35,940 nucleotides of DNA from Candidatus Calditenuaceae archaeon JGI OTU-1 (lineage in GTDB: Archaea > Thermoproteota > Nitrososphaeria_A > Caldarchaeales > Calditenuaceae): assembly GCA_000494145.1 (NCBI GenBank), contig AWOE01000004.1:26539-62478 (forward strand), read 5' to 3'. A program made the position numbers and the translations under genes. Below are positions 1 through 7,262 of this stretch, in pieces. The notes beneath the pieces are model-generated. The model saw only the letters and a program-made list of their open reading frames with translations. It had not been told where the DNA came from and did no database searches. Numbering within the stretch: the first letter of the stretch is position 1; each line of letters opens with the position of its first letter.

Positions 1-152
1 ACGTCGAAGATGCCGCCGTCGCCGGTGTCGAGCGTGACCGAGAAGTCCTTCAGGTATTTCGTGCCGTATTTGTTGAGCAGGTCGGTAGCGAGCTGGACGG
101 CCCTGGGCAGGAAGCCGCAGGGAACGCAGTAGACGATCCTCACGCGGGGCAC
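1..152 (-). CDS. SelW/Rdx-family thioredoxin-like protein (3' part cut by window edge)
   Basis: Only about 50 N-terminal residues are in the window; the gene runs off the left edge. Read on the minus strand from a GTG at 150-152, the product begins MPRVRIVYCVPCGFLPRA. This has the beta strand followed by a CxxC redox motif (C-V-P-C) and a helix starting FLPRA that mark the SelW/SelT/SelH (Rdx, PF10262) family. It has Cys rather than selenocysteine in the motif. Members are small thioredoxin-fold redox proteins whose substrates are mostly unknown. A TATA-like TAATTAGCTT on the minus strand at 171-180 lies about 20 nt before the GTG, as expected for a leaderless message. A second GTG at 141-143 is an alternative start. 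The family call is from the N-terminal motif alone. Confidence 0.72.
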   Translation of the reverse strand, partial: MPRVRIVYCVPCGFLPRAVQLATDLLNKYGTKYLKDFSVTLDTGDGGIFD

Positions 153-170
153 GGTTTACCGGCTGAGCTC

Positions 171-180
171 AAGCTAATTA
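171..180 (-). promoter_or_regulatory. TATA-like box for the SelW/Rdx gene
   Basis: The minus-strand sequence TAATTAGCTT ends about 20 nt upstream of the GTG at 152. It is the most AT-rich stretch in the 68-nt gap and fits an archaeal box A for a leaderless transcript. Position is the only support. Confidence 0.35.
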
Positions 181-220
181 CCGTTGACCGGCTACGCACC
201 TTGTGGAGGATTTCGGGAGG

Positions 221-1012
221 TCACGTCAACGTCCCCGGACCGGGAACCTCCACGCCCATAGCCCTCCAGTAGGAGAGCAGCACGATCTCCGTAACTGTCC
301 GGACCTCGGCCTCATCGCGAGGAGCGTAGACCATGACGGCGTTTCGCGGTATAAGGTGGCCTGCGGCGGGGTGCGGCTCTGCCCATCCCTTCGCGACCAA
401 CTCCTCGATCCAGTTCGGCGGGGCCATCAGGTGGAGGCTTCCGTCGTGGGGCGGGTGAAGGTGCGCGAACTCCCTGCCGTACATGAAGGCGTCCTCCGGG
501 CCCTTGGCCGCGTCCTCTTCCAGCACGAGGGCCCTCGCACCGGGAACGGAGACGGCGCTCACCTCCTCGGTCACGTGGGGGAGCGAGAAGAGTTCGTCGG
601 CCAGCATCGAGTATATCCTCGGTCCCGGGTTCTGGGTCAGCTGCTGATGGGGCATGCCCCTCCTCGTGACCGGCCTCTCGCCGTGCCGCTCGGGCAAGCC
701 GAAGACGAAGACCCGGAGGCTCGGGAGCGTCCTGACCGCCGCCCACCCTGCACCCTTCGTGACCGGTTCGACTGAGACCAGCTCGAAGGCGTCGTCCAGC
801 ACCGCCTCCCTCTCCATCGCCAGCGGAGGGCTGCAGTAGTCCTCCTCTTCCCAGACCGCGTGGCCCCTCAGGTCGAAGCGAGCGTTCCGGAGGCTCTCGT
901 CGAGGGCCCTCCCGAAGGGCCTCATCGAGGCTATCCTCCCCGACTCGAGGTCCTGCCAGATCCTCCTCATCGCCCCCGGCTTGGGTAAGGCCCTCACCAG
1001 ATAGTGCGCCAT
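221..1012 (-). CDS. Luciferase-domain (DUF5519-like) protein with an extra N-terminal domain
   Basis: 263 residues from the chosen start. The C-terminal half carries the pattern of the Pfam 'Luciferase' / DUF5519 family: EFAHLHPPHDGSLHL, then a W-x-EPHP segment, then VMVYAPRDEAEV. The molecular role of that family in prokaryotes is not established, so light emission should not be assumed. The N-terminal ~115 residues (IASMRPFGRAL, then WEEEDYCSPPLAMEREAVLD) look like a separate conserved domain that I cannot name. An ATG at 1057 would give 278 residues. I prefer the ATG at 1012 because the minus-strand box GCTTATCG (1038-1045) lies 25 nt before it, the leaderless spacing seen throughout the window. 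The gene stands alone, with both neighbours separately promoted. Confidence 0.72.
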   Translation of the reverse strand: MAHYLVRALPKPGAMRRIWQDLESGRIASMRPFGRALDESLRNARFDLRGHAVWEEEDYCSPPLAMEREAVLDDAFELVSVEPVTKGAGWAAVRTLPSLRVFVFGLPERHGERPVTRRGMPHQQLTQNPGPRIYSMLADELFSLPHVTEEVSAVSVPGARALVLEEDAAKGPEDAFMYGREFAHLHPPHDGSLHLMAPPNWIEELVAKGWAEPHPAAGHLIPRNAVMVYAPRDEAEVRTVTEIVLLSYWRAMGVEVPGPGTLT

Positions 1013-1037
1013 GCCGATCGTGGGGGCTTCCGGTGTC

Positions 1038-1045
1038 CGATAAGC
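1038..1045 (-). promoter_or_regulatory. TATA-like box (GCTTATCG) for the luciferase-domain gene
   Basis: Minus-strand GCTTATCG with 25 nt between it and the ATG at 1012. It lies inside the reading frame of the longer possible start at 1057, which argues for the shorter protein. Confidence 0.45.
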
Positions 1046-1106
1046 GTTCCCCCTCATCTCACGCCGTAGCAGGAGCGGACCGAGGTCAGAAACGATGTGC
1101 TCACAG

Positions 1107-1113
1107 TTTTATG
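1107..1113 (+). promoter_or_regulatory. TATA-like box (TTTTATG) for uL22
   Basis: TTTTATG lies 30 nt before the uL22 ATG. A purine-rich run (GGGGGGAGGCGGGAG) directly before the ATG could act as a ribosome binding site on a short leader. Confidence 0.45.
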
Positions 1114-1143
1114 CTCGCGGTCCGGTGAGGGGGGAGGCGGGAG

Positions 1144-1599
1144 ATGCCGAAGTGGGGGTACTCGATACAGCTGGTCGACGAGTCGAGGATTGCGAAGGCC
1201 AGCTTAAGGGAGGTCGACGCGTCGCCGAAGTGGACGGGGGAGGTCTGCGCGGCGATCAAGGGGATGTACGTTGAGGACGCGAAGAGGCTGCTGGAGGACG
1301 TGATCGCCCGGAAAAGGATGATCCCCTACAGGAGGTACAGGAAGCTGAGGGCCCACCACTCGGAGACTAAGGGGCCGGGAGGTTATCCGGTGAAGCCGGC
1401 GAGGCTGCTGCTGAAGCTGCTCGAGTCGCTGGAGGCGAACGCGGAGTTCAAGGGCCTCGACACCTCGAGGCTCAAGATAGTCCACGCGGCGGTCCACAAG
1501 GGGAGGGTGATCAAGAAGTTCTTCCCGAGGGCCTTCGGGAGGGCATCGCCCCACAACAAGACGCTGATCCACATTGAGGTCGTCGCGGAACAGGTCTGA
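1144..1599 (+). CDS. rpl22: 50S ribosomal protein uL22 (archaeal L22)
   Basis: 151 residues, the usual length for archaeal L22. It shows the family landmarks: an N-terminal strand (KWGYSIQ), the helix region VEDAKRLLEDVIARKRMIPY, the long basic hairpin after YRRYRKLRAHH, and a C-terminal KGRVIKKFFPRAFGRASP segment ahead of a HIEVV strand. uL22 binds 23S rRNA and its hairpin lines the peptide exit tunnel. In most archaea the gene sits between those for uS19 and uS3. Here it is isolated: the upstream neighbour is a minus-strand gene and the downstream neighbour is an ACT/homoserine dehydrogenase pair. The ATG is preceded by a purine-rich run and a TATA-like box. Confidence 0.95.
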   Translation: MPKWGYSIQLVDESRIAKASLREVDASPKWTGEVCAAIKGMYVEDAKRLLEDVIARKRMIPYRRYRKLRAHHSETKGPGGYPVKPARLLLKLLESLEANAEFKGLDTSRLKIVHAAVHKGRVIKKFFPRAFGRASPHNKTLIHIEVVAEQV

Positions 1600-1700
1600 C
1601 CTCCCGTTGGGACCTTCACCGTTCCTCCCTCGACGTGTGAAACGCTTTGATCGTGCGGAGGCCGTTCGTCGCAGGTGACGGCCTGAACCCGGTGAAGGAC

Positions 1701-1706
1701 ATAAGC
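1701..1706 (+). promoter_or_regulatory. TATA-like box (ATAAGC) for the ACT-hom operon
   Basis: ATAAGC lies 23 nt upstream of the ATG at 1730 in the gap after uL22. It matches the spacing of other putative leaderless promoters here. Weak motif. Confidence 0.3.
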
Positions 1707-1729
1707 GGGTGCCCCGGTGATCGTTGGAG

Positions 1730-2209
1730 ATGCCGGCGGTAAGGGTGAGGCTCACGTGCGCGCTGGTCGACAGGCCCGGCACACTCCTCAAGACGCTTGA
1801 GCAGATAGCCCTCGCAGGGGGCAACATCATCTCCATCGTCCACAGCAGGGAGAACATCACGTCGGGCTACGTCCCTGTAAGCATCAACGTCGAGTTCCCG
1901 GACGCCCAGAGCCTCGAGAGGGCGAAGAGGGGGATCGAGTCGGTCGGCGTCCCCGTGATAGGATCTGAGAGCCTCGAGAAGGCGCTGAGGACGGTGATCG
2001 TCGTCGGCAGGGGAGAGCTCGGAGACCTGATCAGGGCCGTCGAGGGGCTCGGCCTCAGGATCGTCGACGCCTCTGTCCGCGGCAGCGGACCCGAGATAAC
2101 GGCCCGCTTAACGCTGGAGGTTCCGGAGGGCGACGAAGGGGAGAGCGCCATGGCGCGGTTCGAGGGGGCTGCCTCGAGCTTAGGCTACCTGCTGGTCCCG
2201 GAGGTGTGA
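1730..2209 (+). CDS. ACT-domain protein, predicted regulator of homoserine dehydrogenase (COG2061-like)
   Basis: 159 residues. The first ~70 residues form a clear ACT domain (VRVRLTCALVDRPGTLLKTL, then AGGNIISIVHSR). The second half repeats the beta-alpha-beta pattern (RTVIVVGRGELGDLIRAVE, then LGLRIVDASV) and ends in another strand, so it is probably a second ACT-like unit. ACT domains bind amino acids and pass the signal to a partner enzyme. The gene overlaps homoserine dehydrogenase by 4 nt (GTGA), and stand-alone ACT proteins of this kind are known beside archaeal homoserine dehydrogenases. Feedback control by threonine or a related amino acid is therefore the likely job, by inference. 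A TTG at 1724 is an alternative start; I chose the ATG for its position after the TATA-like box. Confidence 0.85.
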   Translation: MPAVRVRLTCALVDRPGTLLKTLEQIALAGGNIISIVHSRENITSGYVPVSINVEFPDAQSLERAKRGIESVGVPVIGSESLEKALRTVIVVGRGELGDLIRAVEGLGLRIVDASVRGSGPEITARLTLEVPEGDEGESAMARFEGAASSLGYLLVPEV

Positions 2210-3198
2210 GGGGGGTGTTGAGGGCCCTCGTGAACGGTTACGGCTTCCTCGGCAAGAGGGTGGCCCGTTCCCTCCTCCTCGGCAAGCTCCCGGGCGTGAG
2301 GCTGGTCGCGGTCGCCAGGTCCACCGGCTACCTCTACAGGCCCGAGGGGTTAAGGGCGGAGGAGCTGGGAAACGACCTGAGCGGTTCGCCCCACTTCGTC
2401 GAGGGCAGCGCGCTGGTGTTGCTCGAGGACGGAAAGGTGGACCTGCTGGTGGAGCTCACCCCCACCAACCTCCCTTCAGGCGAGCCGGCCCTAACCAACA
2501 TCCGGACGGCCCTCTCCAGAGGGATCGACGTGGTCACCGCCAACAAGGCGCCGATCGCCCTCGCCTACCGGGAGCTGAAGGAGGTAGCACGGTCTACGGG
2601 AGCCCTCCTCCTCTTCGAGGGGACTGTGGGCGGAGGGATACCGCTGATATCGCTCAGGAGGTTCTGCCTGAGGGGCGACGAGGTCCTAACGATCAGGGGC
2701 ATACTGAACGGCACGACGAATTACATCCTGAGCAGGATGCACTTCGAGGGGCTGACCTTCGACCTCGCGCTGAGGGAGGCCCAGAACCTCGGGATCGCCG
2801 AAAGGGACCCGACGCTGGACATAGAGGGTTACGACACGGCCCTGAAGCTCCTGATACTCGCCAACGCCGTCATGGGGCTCGATAGGAAGCTCGACGACGT
2901 CAGGATCACGGGCATCTCCAGGATCTCCGCCGATGCCGTGGCGCTCGCGAAGGAGGCGAACATGGCCGTCAAGCTGATAGGATCTGTTGACGCCGACGGC
3001 AGGCTCTCGGTGGCTCCGAGGCTGGTGAAGCTGAACGACCCCATCTGCGTCCACGGGACGCTGAACGCCGTCACGATCCGCCTCAAAACGGCTGGCGACC
3101 TGACGCTCATCGGCGAGGGCGCTGGCGAGCCGACGGTGACGTCGATACTGAACGATATCTGGGAGGTAGTGACTGTCAGGGGTTTTGGGTCGGCATAG
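2206..3198 (+). CDS. hom: Homoserine dehydrogenase
   Basis: About 330 residues, the short form without a fused C-terminal ACT domain. It converts aspartate semialdehyde to homoserine with NAD(P)H, the branch point to threonine and methionine. Evidence: an N-terminal dinucleotide-binding loop (NGYGFLGKRV), the segment VTANKAPIA, the catalytic-domain motif GILNGTTNYIL, and DPTLDIEGYDTALKL, which carries the conserved acidic residues of the active site. The regulatory domain is supplied by the overlapping upstream ACT gene. Start choice is open: GTG at 2206 (overlapping the ACT stop), GTG at 2215 or TTG at 2218. All leave the Rossmann strand intact. No homoserine kinase or threonine synthase gene is in the window. 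Confidence 0.95.
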   Translation: MRGVLRALVNGYGFLGKRVARSLLLGKLPGVRLVAVARSTGYLYRPEGLRAEELGNDLSGSPHFVEGSALVLLEDGKVDLLVELTPTNLPSGEPALTNIRTALSRGIDVVTANKAPIALAYRELKEVARSTGALLLFEGTVGGGIPLISLRRFCLRGDEVLTIRGILNGTTNYILSRMHFEGLTFDLALREAQNLGIAERDPTLDIEGYDTALKLLILANAVMGLDRKLDDVRITGISRISADAVALAKEANMAVKLIGSVDADGRLSVAPRLVKLNDPICVHGTLNAVTIRLKTAGDLTLIGEGAGEPTVTSILNDIWEVVTVRGFGSA

Positions 3199-3207
3199 TA
3201 CGCATCA

Positions 3208-3996
3208 TCAGAGATAGTAGAATTTGAGTGAGACGGAGGAAATGAAGAGCAGGGTCGATCCGATCAAAACCACGTGGTCCCTCCTTCTCGACCTCAGCGT
3301 CCTGTAGCTGGTCCTCTTCTCCACGGCGCCGAAGCACTTGACCTCCAGGGCCTCCGCCATCTCGAAGGCCCTCCTGAGGGCGTTCACGGTGACTGGGACG
3401 AAAGCCCTGACGTAGTTCCTGAAGAGCCTGATGGGGTTCCGGGTGTCGTAGTTGACGCCCCTCATCCTCTGCGAGTCGATGACCTCCTGGACCTCCTCGA
3501 GGAAGAGCGGAGCGAACCTGATCGAGGCCGTGAGGGCGAACGCGTAGTCGTATGGCACCCTCATCCACCTCAGGACCAGGGCGAAGTCCTCGGGCGAGGT
3601 GGTCAAGAGGAAGAAGGAGAAGGACGTGAAGACGGCGATGAACCTCATCAGGAGCGCGGCGTTGGTCAGCGCGAACTCGGGCGTGAGGACCGGTGTCCCG
3701 GCCGTCAGGCTCCCCAGGACGTTGAGCAGCAGCACGAAGGCCAGGAAGGGCCCCAGGGCCCTCATCGTCCTCAGAACCCTTCCCGACTCGTTGACCGTGG
3801 CTAGCAGCAACGTCACCAGCAGGAGGACGGCCGAAGAGGCGGCCAGCGACAGGACCGGCGGCCTGTCGTAGATCACGGGGAGCGCGAAGAGGTAGACCGA
3901 GATGGCGAGCTTCACCCGCGGGTCGAGGGCGGCAACACCTCGCTCAACGCTCCTGAACCGCAGGAGATCACCGAGCCTCAGGCTCACCGCATCCAC
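3208..3996 (-). CDS. ecfT: ECF transporter transmembrane subunit EcfT (CbiQ family)
   Basis: 262 residues. Hydrophobic segments occur around residues 27-65, 80-100, 110-135 and near the C-terminus (HVVLIGSTLLFISS). Between them is the cytoplasmic coupling region with the family's short Arg-containing motifs: SIRFAPLFLEEVQEVIDSQRMRG and a second basic helix near residues 205-215. EcfT couples ATP hydrolysis by two EcfA subunits to a substrate-binding S component that takes up vitamins or metal ions. It is the last gene of the minus-strand chain. Its GTG start overlaps the upstream EcfA by 29 nt; a GTG three codons downstream still overlaps. No S component is adjacent, so the substrate cannot be read from context. 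Confidence 0.88.
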   Translation of the reverse strand: MDAVSLRLGDLLRFRSVERGVAALDPRVKLAISVYLFALPVIYDRPPVLSLAASSAVLLLVTLLLATVNESGRVLRTMRALGPFLAFVLLLNVLGSLTAGTPVLTPEFALTNAALLMRFIAVFTSFSFFLLTTSPEDFALVLRWMRVPYDYAFALTASIRFAPLFLEEVQEVIDSQRMRGVNYDTRNPIRLFRNYVRAFVPVTVNALRRAFEMAEALEVKCFGAVEKRTSYRTLRSRRRDHVVLIGSTLLFISSVSLKFYYL

Positions 3997-4804
3997 CCAC
4001 CGACTTGAGGAGGGACCTGAGCTGCAGGACGAGGTCCTCGAAACTCGACGTCTTCTTCACGCCCATCGCCTCGAGCCTCGATGAGATGACGACGGACTGG
4101 GGAGGGAGAACCCTCGCTTCCCTCAGCAGCCCTTCGTCGGTGAGCACGTCCTCCGCCCTCCCGTCCGCCAGAACTTTCCCTCTCCCCATCAAAACCACCC
4201 TCGGCGAGAGCTCGGAGACGAACTCGACGTCGTGGGTCGCTATCACCAACGTCTTCCCCTCGTCCCTGAGGCGCCTGATGATCTCCGTCATCGCGTCCCT
4301 GCCGGCCCTGTCCTGTCCCAGCGTCGGCTCGTCGAGCAGCAGGTACTTCGGCTCCCAGGCCAGAACCACCGCTATCGACAGCCTCTTCTTCTGGCCTCCG
4401 CTGAGGGTGAAGGGCGACCTCTTCTCCGTGCCCTCCAGGCCGAAGGCCCTCAAGAGATCGATGACGCGGTCCGCTCTGTCCAGCATGCCGAAGTTCCTCA
4501 ACGCATAGAGCATCTCCTCCTCGACCGATTCGAGGAAGAAGAGCGTCTCGGCGATCTGGGGGACGTACCCGACGAGCCTTGCGATCGTGTTCAGCGGTGT
4601 CCTTCTGGTGTCGAGCCCGTCGATCCTAACGGTGCCCTCGCTCGGCTTCAGGAGGCCCGACATGAGCTTCAGCAGCGTCGTCTTCCCCGCACCGTTTCCC
4701 CCCATCAGCGCTACGACCTCGCCGTCCCTCAGGACCAGATCGACGCGTTCGACCGCTCTCACACCTCCAGGGTATGTGAAGGAGACCCGGTCCAGCTCGA
4801 TCAT
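3968..4804 (-). CDS. ecfA2: ECF transporter ATP-binding subunit (second EcfA)
   Basis: 278 residues starting MIELDRVSFTYPGG. Walker A is GGNGAGKT (35-42), the Q-loop region is GYVPQ (79-83), the ABC signature is LSGGQ (134-138), and Walker B is LLLDEP (155-160), followed by a switch His in IATHD. It hydrolyses ATP as one of two nucleotide-binding subunits docked on EcfT. The frame is open much further upstream, but the ATG at 4802-4804 overlaps the stop of the first EcfA (ATGA). It also directly precedes the conserved ABC N-terminal strand, which fixes the start. The C-terminal ~70 residues, including VVISSRLEAMGV, form the extra domain typical of EcfA dimers. Confidence 0.92.
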   Translation of the reverse strand: MIELDRVSFTYPGGVRAVERVDLVLRDGEVVALMGGNGAGKTTLLKLMSGLLKPSEGTVRIDGLDTRRTPLNTIARLVGYVPQIAETLFFLESVEEEMLYALRNFGMLDRADRVIDLLRAFGLEGTEKRSPFTLSGGQKKRLSIAVVLAWEPKYLLLDEPTLGQDRAGRDAMTEIIRRLRDEGKTLVIATHDVEFVSELSPRVVLMGRGKVLADGRAEDVLTDEGLLREARVLPPQSVVISSRLEAMGVKKTSSFEDLVLQLRSLLKSVGGCGEPEAR

Positions 4805-5655
4805 CGACCGCCCACGCCTCCCCGGACCCTCCTCGAGACCAGGGCCTCCAGCTCCTCTGGCAGCAGCGGCACCGGACCGTCGAGACGGCAGGAATCCCTC
4901 AGCCTCCAGTATAGCTCCACGACCCTCGGAACCGGGATCTCGTCGCATCTCGGCTCCGAGAAGAAGGACCTCGGTTCGCCGGAGAAGATCACCCTCCCTC
5001 CGCTGAAGGCTATCACCCTGTCGGCGTGGGGTGCGATCAGGTCGGTCCTGTGCTCCGCCACGAGGACGGTCCTCCCCTCTTCCCTGCAGATCTTGACGAC
5101 GAGGTCCAGCACCTCCTTCGCCGCCAGCGGGTCGAGCATCGAGGTCGGCTCGTCGAGGAGCAGGACGTCAGGGCCCATCGCCATCACGGTCGCTATAGCG
5201 AGCCTCTGCTTCTGACCACCTGAGAGCTCCGCCGGGTTCCTCCTCCTCAGGTCCCTCAGACCGAACCGGTCCAGCGCTTCCTCGACCCTCCGCCGGATCT
5301 CCTCGGGTGGCACGCCGAGGTTCTCGAGGGGGAAGGCCAGCTCCGACTCGACGGAAGTGGAGAAGATCTGCGTCTCGGGGTTCTGGAAGACCATCCCCAC
5401 CCTCGTGGCGAGCCTGTGCACCGGCGTCGACGCCACCTCCATCCCCATCACCCTGACCGAGCCGAGGTACTCGCCGGAGTAGAAGTGCGGTATGAGGCCG
5501 ATGAGGCAGCGGAGGAAGGTCGACTTCCCCGAGCCGGTCGATCCGAGCACCAGCACCAGCTCCCCCCGGTCGATCTCGAGGTCCACCTCCCTGAGGGCCC
5601 ACTCCTCCGAGCCCTCGTATCGGAAGCTCAGACCCCTTACCTCTACCGCCTTCAT
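4801..5655 (-). CDS. ecfA1: ECF transporter ATP-binding subunit (first EcfA)
   Basis: 284 residues starting MKAVEVRGLSFRYEG. Walker A is GSTGSGKS (38-45), the Q-loop is VFQNPETQIFS (89-99), the signature is LSGGQ (144-148), and Walker B is LLLDEP (165-170), followed by the switch His in VAEHR. The QNPETQIFS form of the Q-loop is typical of EcfA rather than other ABC ATPases. The start is set by a 1-nt overlap with the stop of the DHH gene (TGATG). It pairs with the following EcfA and EcfT to make a complete energising module, with the substrate-binding subunit presumably encoded elsewhere. Confidence 0.92.
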   Translation of the reverse strand: MKAVEVRGLSFRYEGSEEWALREVDLEIDRGELVLVLGSTGSGKSTFLRCLIGLIPHFYSGEYLGSVRVMGMEVASTPVHRLATRVGMVFQNPETQIFSTSVESELAFPLENLGVPPEEIRRRVEEALDRFGLRDLRRRNPAELSGGQKQRLAIATVMAMGPDVLLLDEPTSMLDPLAAKEVLDLVVKICREEGRTVLVAEHRTDLIAPHADRVIAFSGGRVIFSGEPRSFFSEPRCDEIPVPRVVELYWRLRDSCRLDGPVPLLPEELEALVSRRVRGGVGGR

Positions 5656-6695
5656 CACCGATCTTCGATCGGCTTGACGTGGCTCCCCAGCGCGTACCCC
5701 AGCAGCTCGAGGCACCTGGCGATCACTTCCTCGAAGGAGGCCGGAACCCTTACCCTAGCTGCGGCCGCGTGGCCCCCGCCCTGACCTCCGAGCTTCGAGG
5801 TGAGGGGCTCGATGACGTCCTTGACCACGTTGATCGAGTACGTCTTTACGACCTCCGGCGAGACCCTGAAGACGACGTCGGTGAAGCCCTCGGATTCGTC
5901 TCCTACCACAGCTATCCCGGCACCGGCGTTGACCAGCGTCCTGGCGACCGACGAGCGGAAGGCGCCGACCCTCGTGACGGCTATGATCACGTTCTCGGCC
6001 CTGAAGAGCGAGGACCTCTTCAGCCCCTTGAGCCTAGCGACCCTCTCGGAGTAGTCGGGAGGGACCTCCAGCGCCTCCGCGTGGACGGACGGATCGGCGC
6101 CGAAGCCTCCCAAAAGGCCGACCTTCCTCAGGACGAGAGCGTCGGCCACCGTCAGCCTCACGGTGTCGTAGTAGATGCCGAAGAAGAGGGCCGCCGATTC
6201 CACCGCCTTCAGCGGCATGCCGTTGAGGACGCAGAGGTCCAGGACGATCTCGGAGCTCGACTTGTACTCGGGAGAGGAAAAGACCGCGAAGCCCTCCGGC
6301 CACCGGTCGCTCACGTGGTGGTCTACGACCGTGACCCTGCCCACGACCGAGGAGAGGGTGCTGCCGAGCTGGTTCGGCGAGCCGACGTCGACCGCAACGT
6401 AGTGCTCGGCCTCGGGGAGCTCGGGTGCCAGCCGTATCGAGAGGGCTTCGGCGAACCTCGCAGAGAGGTCGGAGACTTCTCCCGGGACGTGAACGCCGTC
6501 CACCACTTCCGCTCCGTAAAGGTCCCTCAGGAGGTTGCCTAACACGTAGGCCGCCGCTATCGAGTCCTGGTCGCCGCCCAGGTGCGTCAGCAAGCCCACC
6601 CTCATGCCCTTCAGCCGGGCGAGGTGGTTCGAGAGGGACGAGACGAAATCCCTCGACCTTATCAGCTCCTCGAGGTTCCGCGGTGAGGGGGTCAC
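5655..6695 (-). CDS. DHH/DHHA1-family phosphoesterase
   Basis: 346 residues. The DHH domain shows the metal-binding motifs GGDQDSIAAAY (41-50, in place of the common DADG), VDVG (~102) and VVDHH (123-127). A DHHA1 domain near the C-terminus has GGQGGGHAAAA (303-313), the substrate-binding glycine/His motif. Relatives include NrnA-like oligoribonucleases, cyclic-dinucleotide phosphodiesterases and RecJ-like nucleases. The exact substrate cannot be told from sequence; action on short oligonucleotides is the likeliest. The GTG start at 6693-6695 overlaps the prefoldin beta stop (GTGA). The same frame stays open upstream only because of high GC. It is co-translated with pfdB and the ECF genes. 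Confidence 0.87.
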   Translation of the reverse strand: MTPSPRNLEELIRSRDFVSSLSNHLARLKGMRVGLLTHLGGDQDSIAAAYVLGNLLRDLYGAEVVDGVHVPGEVSDLSARFAEALSIRLAPELPEAEHYVAVDVGSPNQLGSTLSSVVGRVTVVDHHVSDRWPEGFAVFSSPEYKSSSEIVLDLCVLNGMPLKAVESAALFFGIYYDTVRLTVADALVLRKVGLLGGFGADPSVHAEALEVPPDYSERVARLKGLKRSSLFRAENVIIAVTRVGAFRSSVARTLVNAGAGIAVVGDESEGFTDVVFRVSPEVVKTYSINVVKDVIEPLTSKLGGQGGGHAAAARVRVPASFEEVIARCLELLGYALGSHVKPIEDR

Positions 6696-7057
6696 GACTC
6701 CTCGACTCCCCTCCCGGAGACGGCCGACTGGATCTGCTTCTGGAGCTCGGAGATCTGGGTCCTCGTCCGGGCCTCCTGCCTCTCGAGGACCTTCAGCCTC
6801 GTGTCGTTCAGGTCCCTCTTCTCCGTAAGCTCCGCCATCACCTTCTCCTTCGTCGTCTGTATCAGCAACGGCCCCACCGCCTTGTACACCACGACCTGCT
6901 CGTCGGCCTTCGAGAGCTCCTCGAGCGCCAGCTTGATCTCCTCGAGCTCGGCCTGGACCCTCTGCTTCTCGGAGATCAGGACGGAGAGGGTTTGCTGGAG
7001 CTGTTGGAGCCTCGCCAGCTGCTGCTGGACGTTCATCGGCAGCTCTCCGGTCGACAT
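6692..7057 (-). CDS. pfdB: Prefoldin beta subunit
   Basis: 121 residues, the usual length. Two long heptad-rich coiled-coil helices (about 8-50 and 78-115) flank a central hairpin with VVYKAVGPLLIQTTKE, the hallmark of prefoldin beta (KxxGPLLxxxxKE). Four beta and two alpha subunits form the archaeal jellyfish-shaped chaperone that passes unfolded proteins to the thermosome. It is the first gene of a five-gene minus-strand operon. A TATA-like box (ATTTAA at 7082-7087 on the plus strand) lies 24 nt before the ATG at 7057, which supports that start over the later ATG at 7036. Confidence 0.95.
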   Translation of the reverse strand: MSTGELPMNVQQQLARLQQLQQTLSVLISEKQRVQAELEEIKLALEELSKADEQVVVYKAVGPLLIQTTKEKVMAELTEKRDLNDTRLKVLERQEARTRTQISELQKQIQSAVSGRGVEES

Positions 7058-7081
7058 CGACCTCCGTTTCTCCCGTCGATG

Positions 7082-7087
7082 ATTTAA
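7082..7087 (-). promoter_or_regulatory. TATA-like box for the pfdB-DHH-ECF operon
   Basis: Minus-strand TTAAAT with 24 nt to the pfdB ATG, consistent with a leaderless transcript. The divergent 205-nt gap to radA also holds radA's own box at 7231-7236. A further TTATCC at about 7171-7176 on the plus strand has no obvious gene attached. Confidence 0.45.
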
Positions 7088-7230
7088 GGCATTTCCGAAA
7101 GAGCGGCCTCGTAGGGTTTCGGGGCCTCACCCGAGCGTCGCGTGCTCCTCACGACGGTTAACGGAGCCCTTATCCCGGCAGGTCGGCTGTAGGACGGCTG
7201 CGGCCGCGTCGAGGCCCGCCGGATTTAGCG

Positions 7231-7236
7231 TTATAT
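7231..7236 (+). promoter_or_regulatory. TATA-like box (TTATAT) for radA
   Basis: GCGTTATATC contains TTATAT 26 nt before the radA ATG at 7263. No Shine-Dalgarno sequence lies between, so the message is probably leaderless. Confidence 0.5.
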
Positions 7237-7262
7237 CACGCGGAGGCGATCGACCGTCAGGG

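Noticed and set aside
203..775. Long plus-strand open frame opposite the luciferase-domain gene
   Set aside because: Low-complexity Arg/Pro/Gly/His-rich product with no domain; it mirrors a real minus-strand gene. Many such frames exist here because high GC removes stop codons.
4805..4948. N-terminal extension of the second EcfA
   Set aside because: The extra ~48 residues are Arg/Gly-rich, overlap the first EcfA gene, and precede the standard ABC start; the ATGA overlap gives the natural start.
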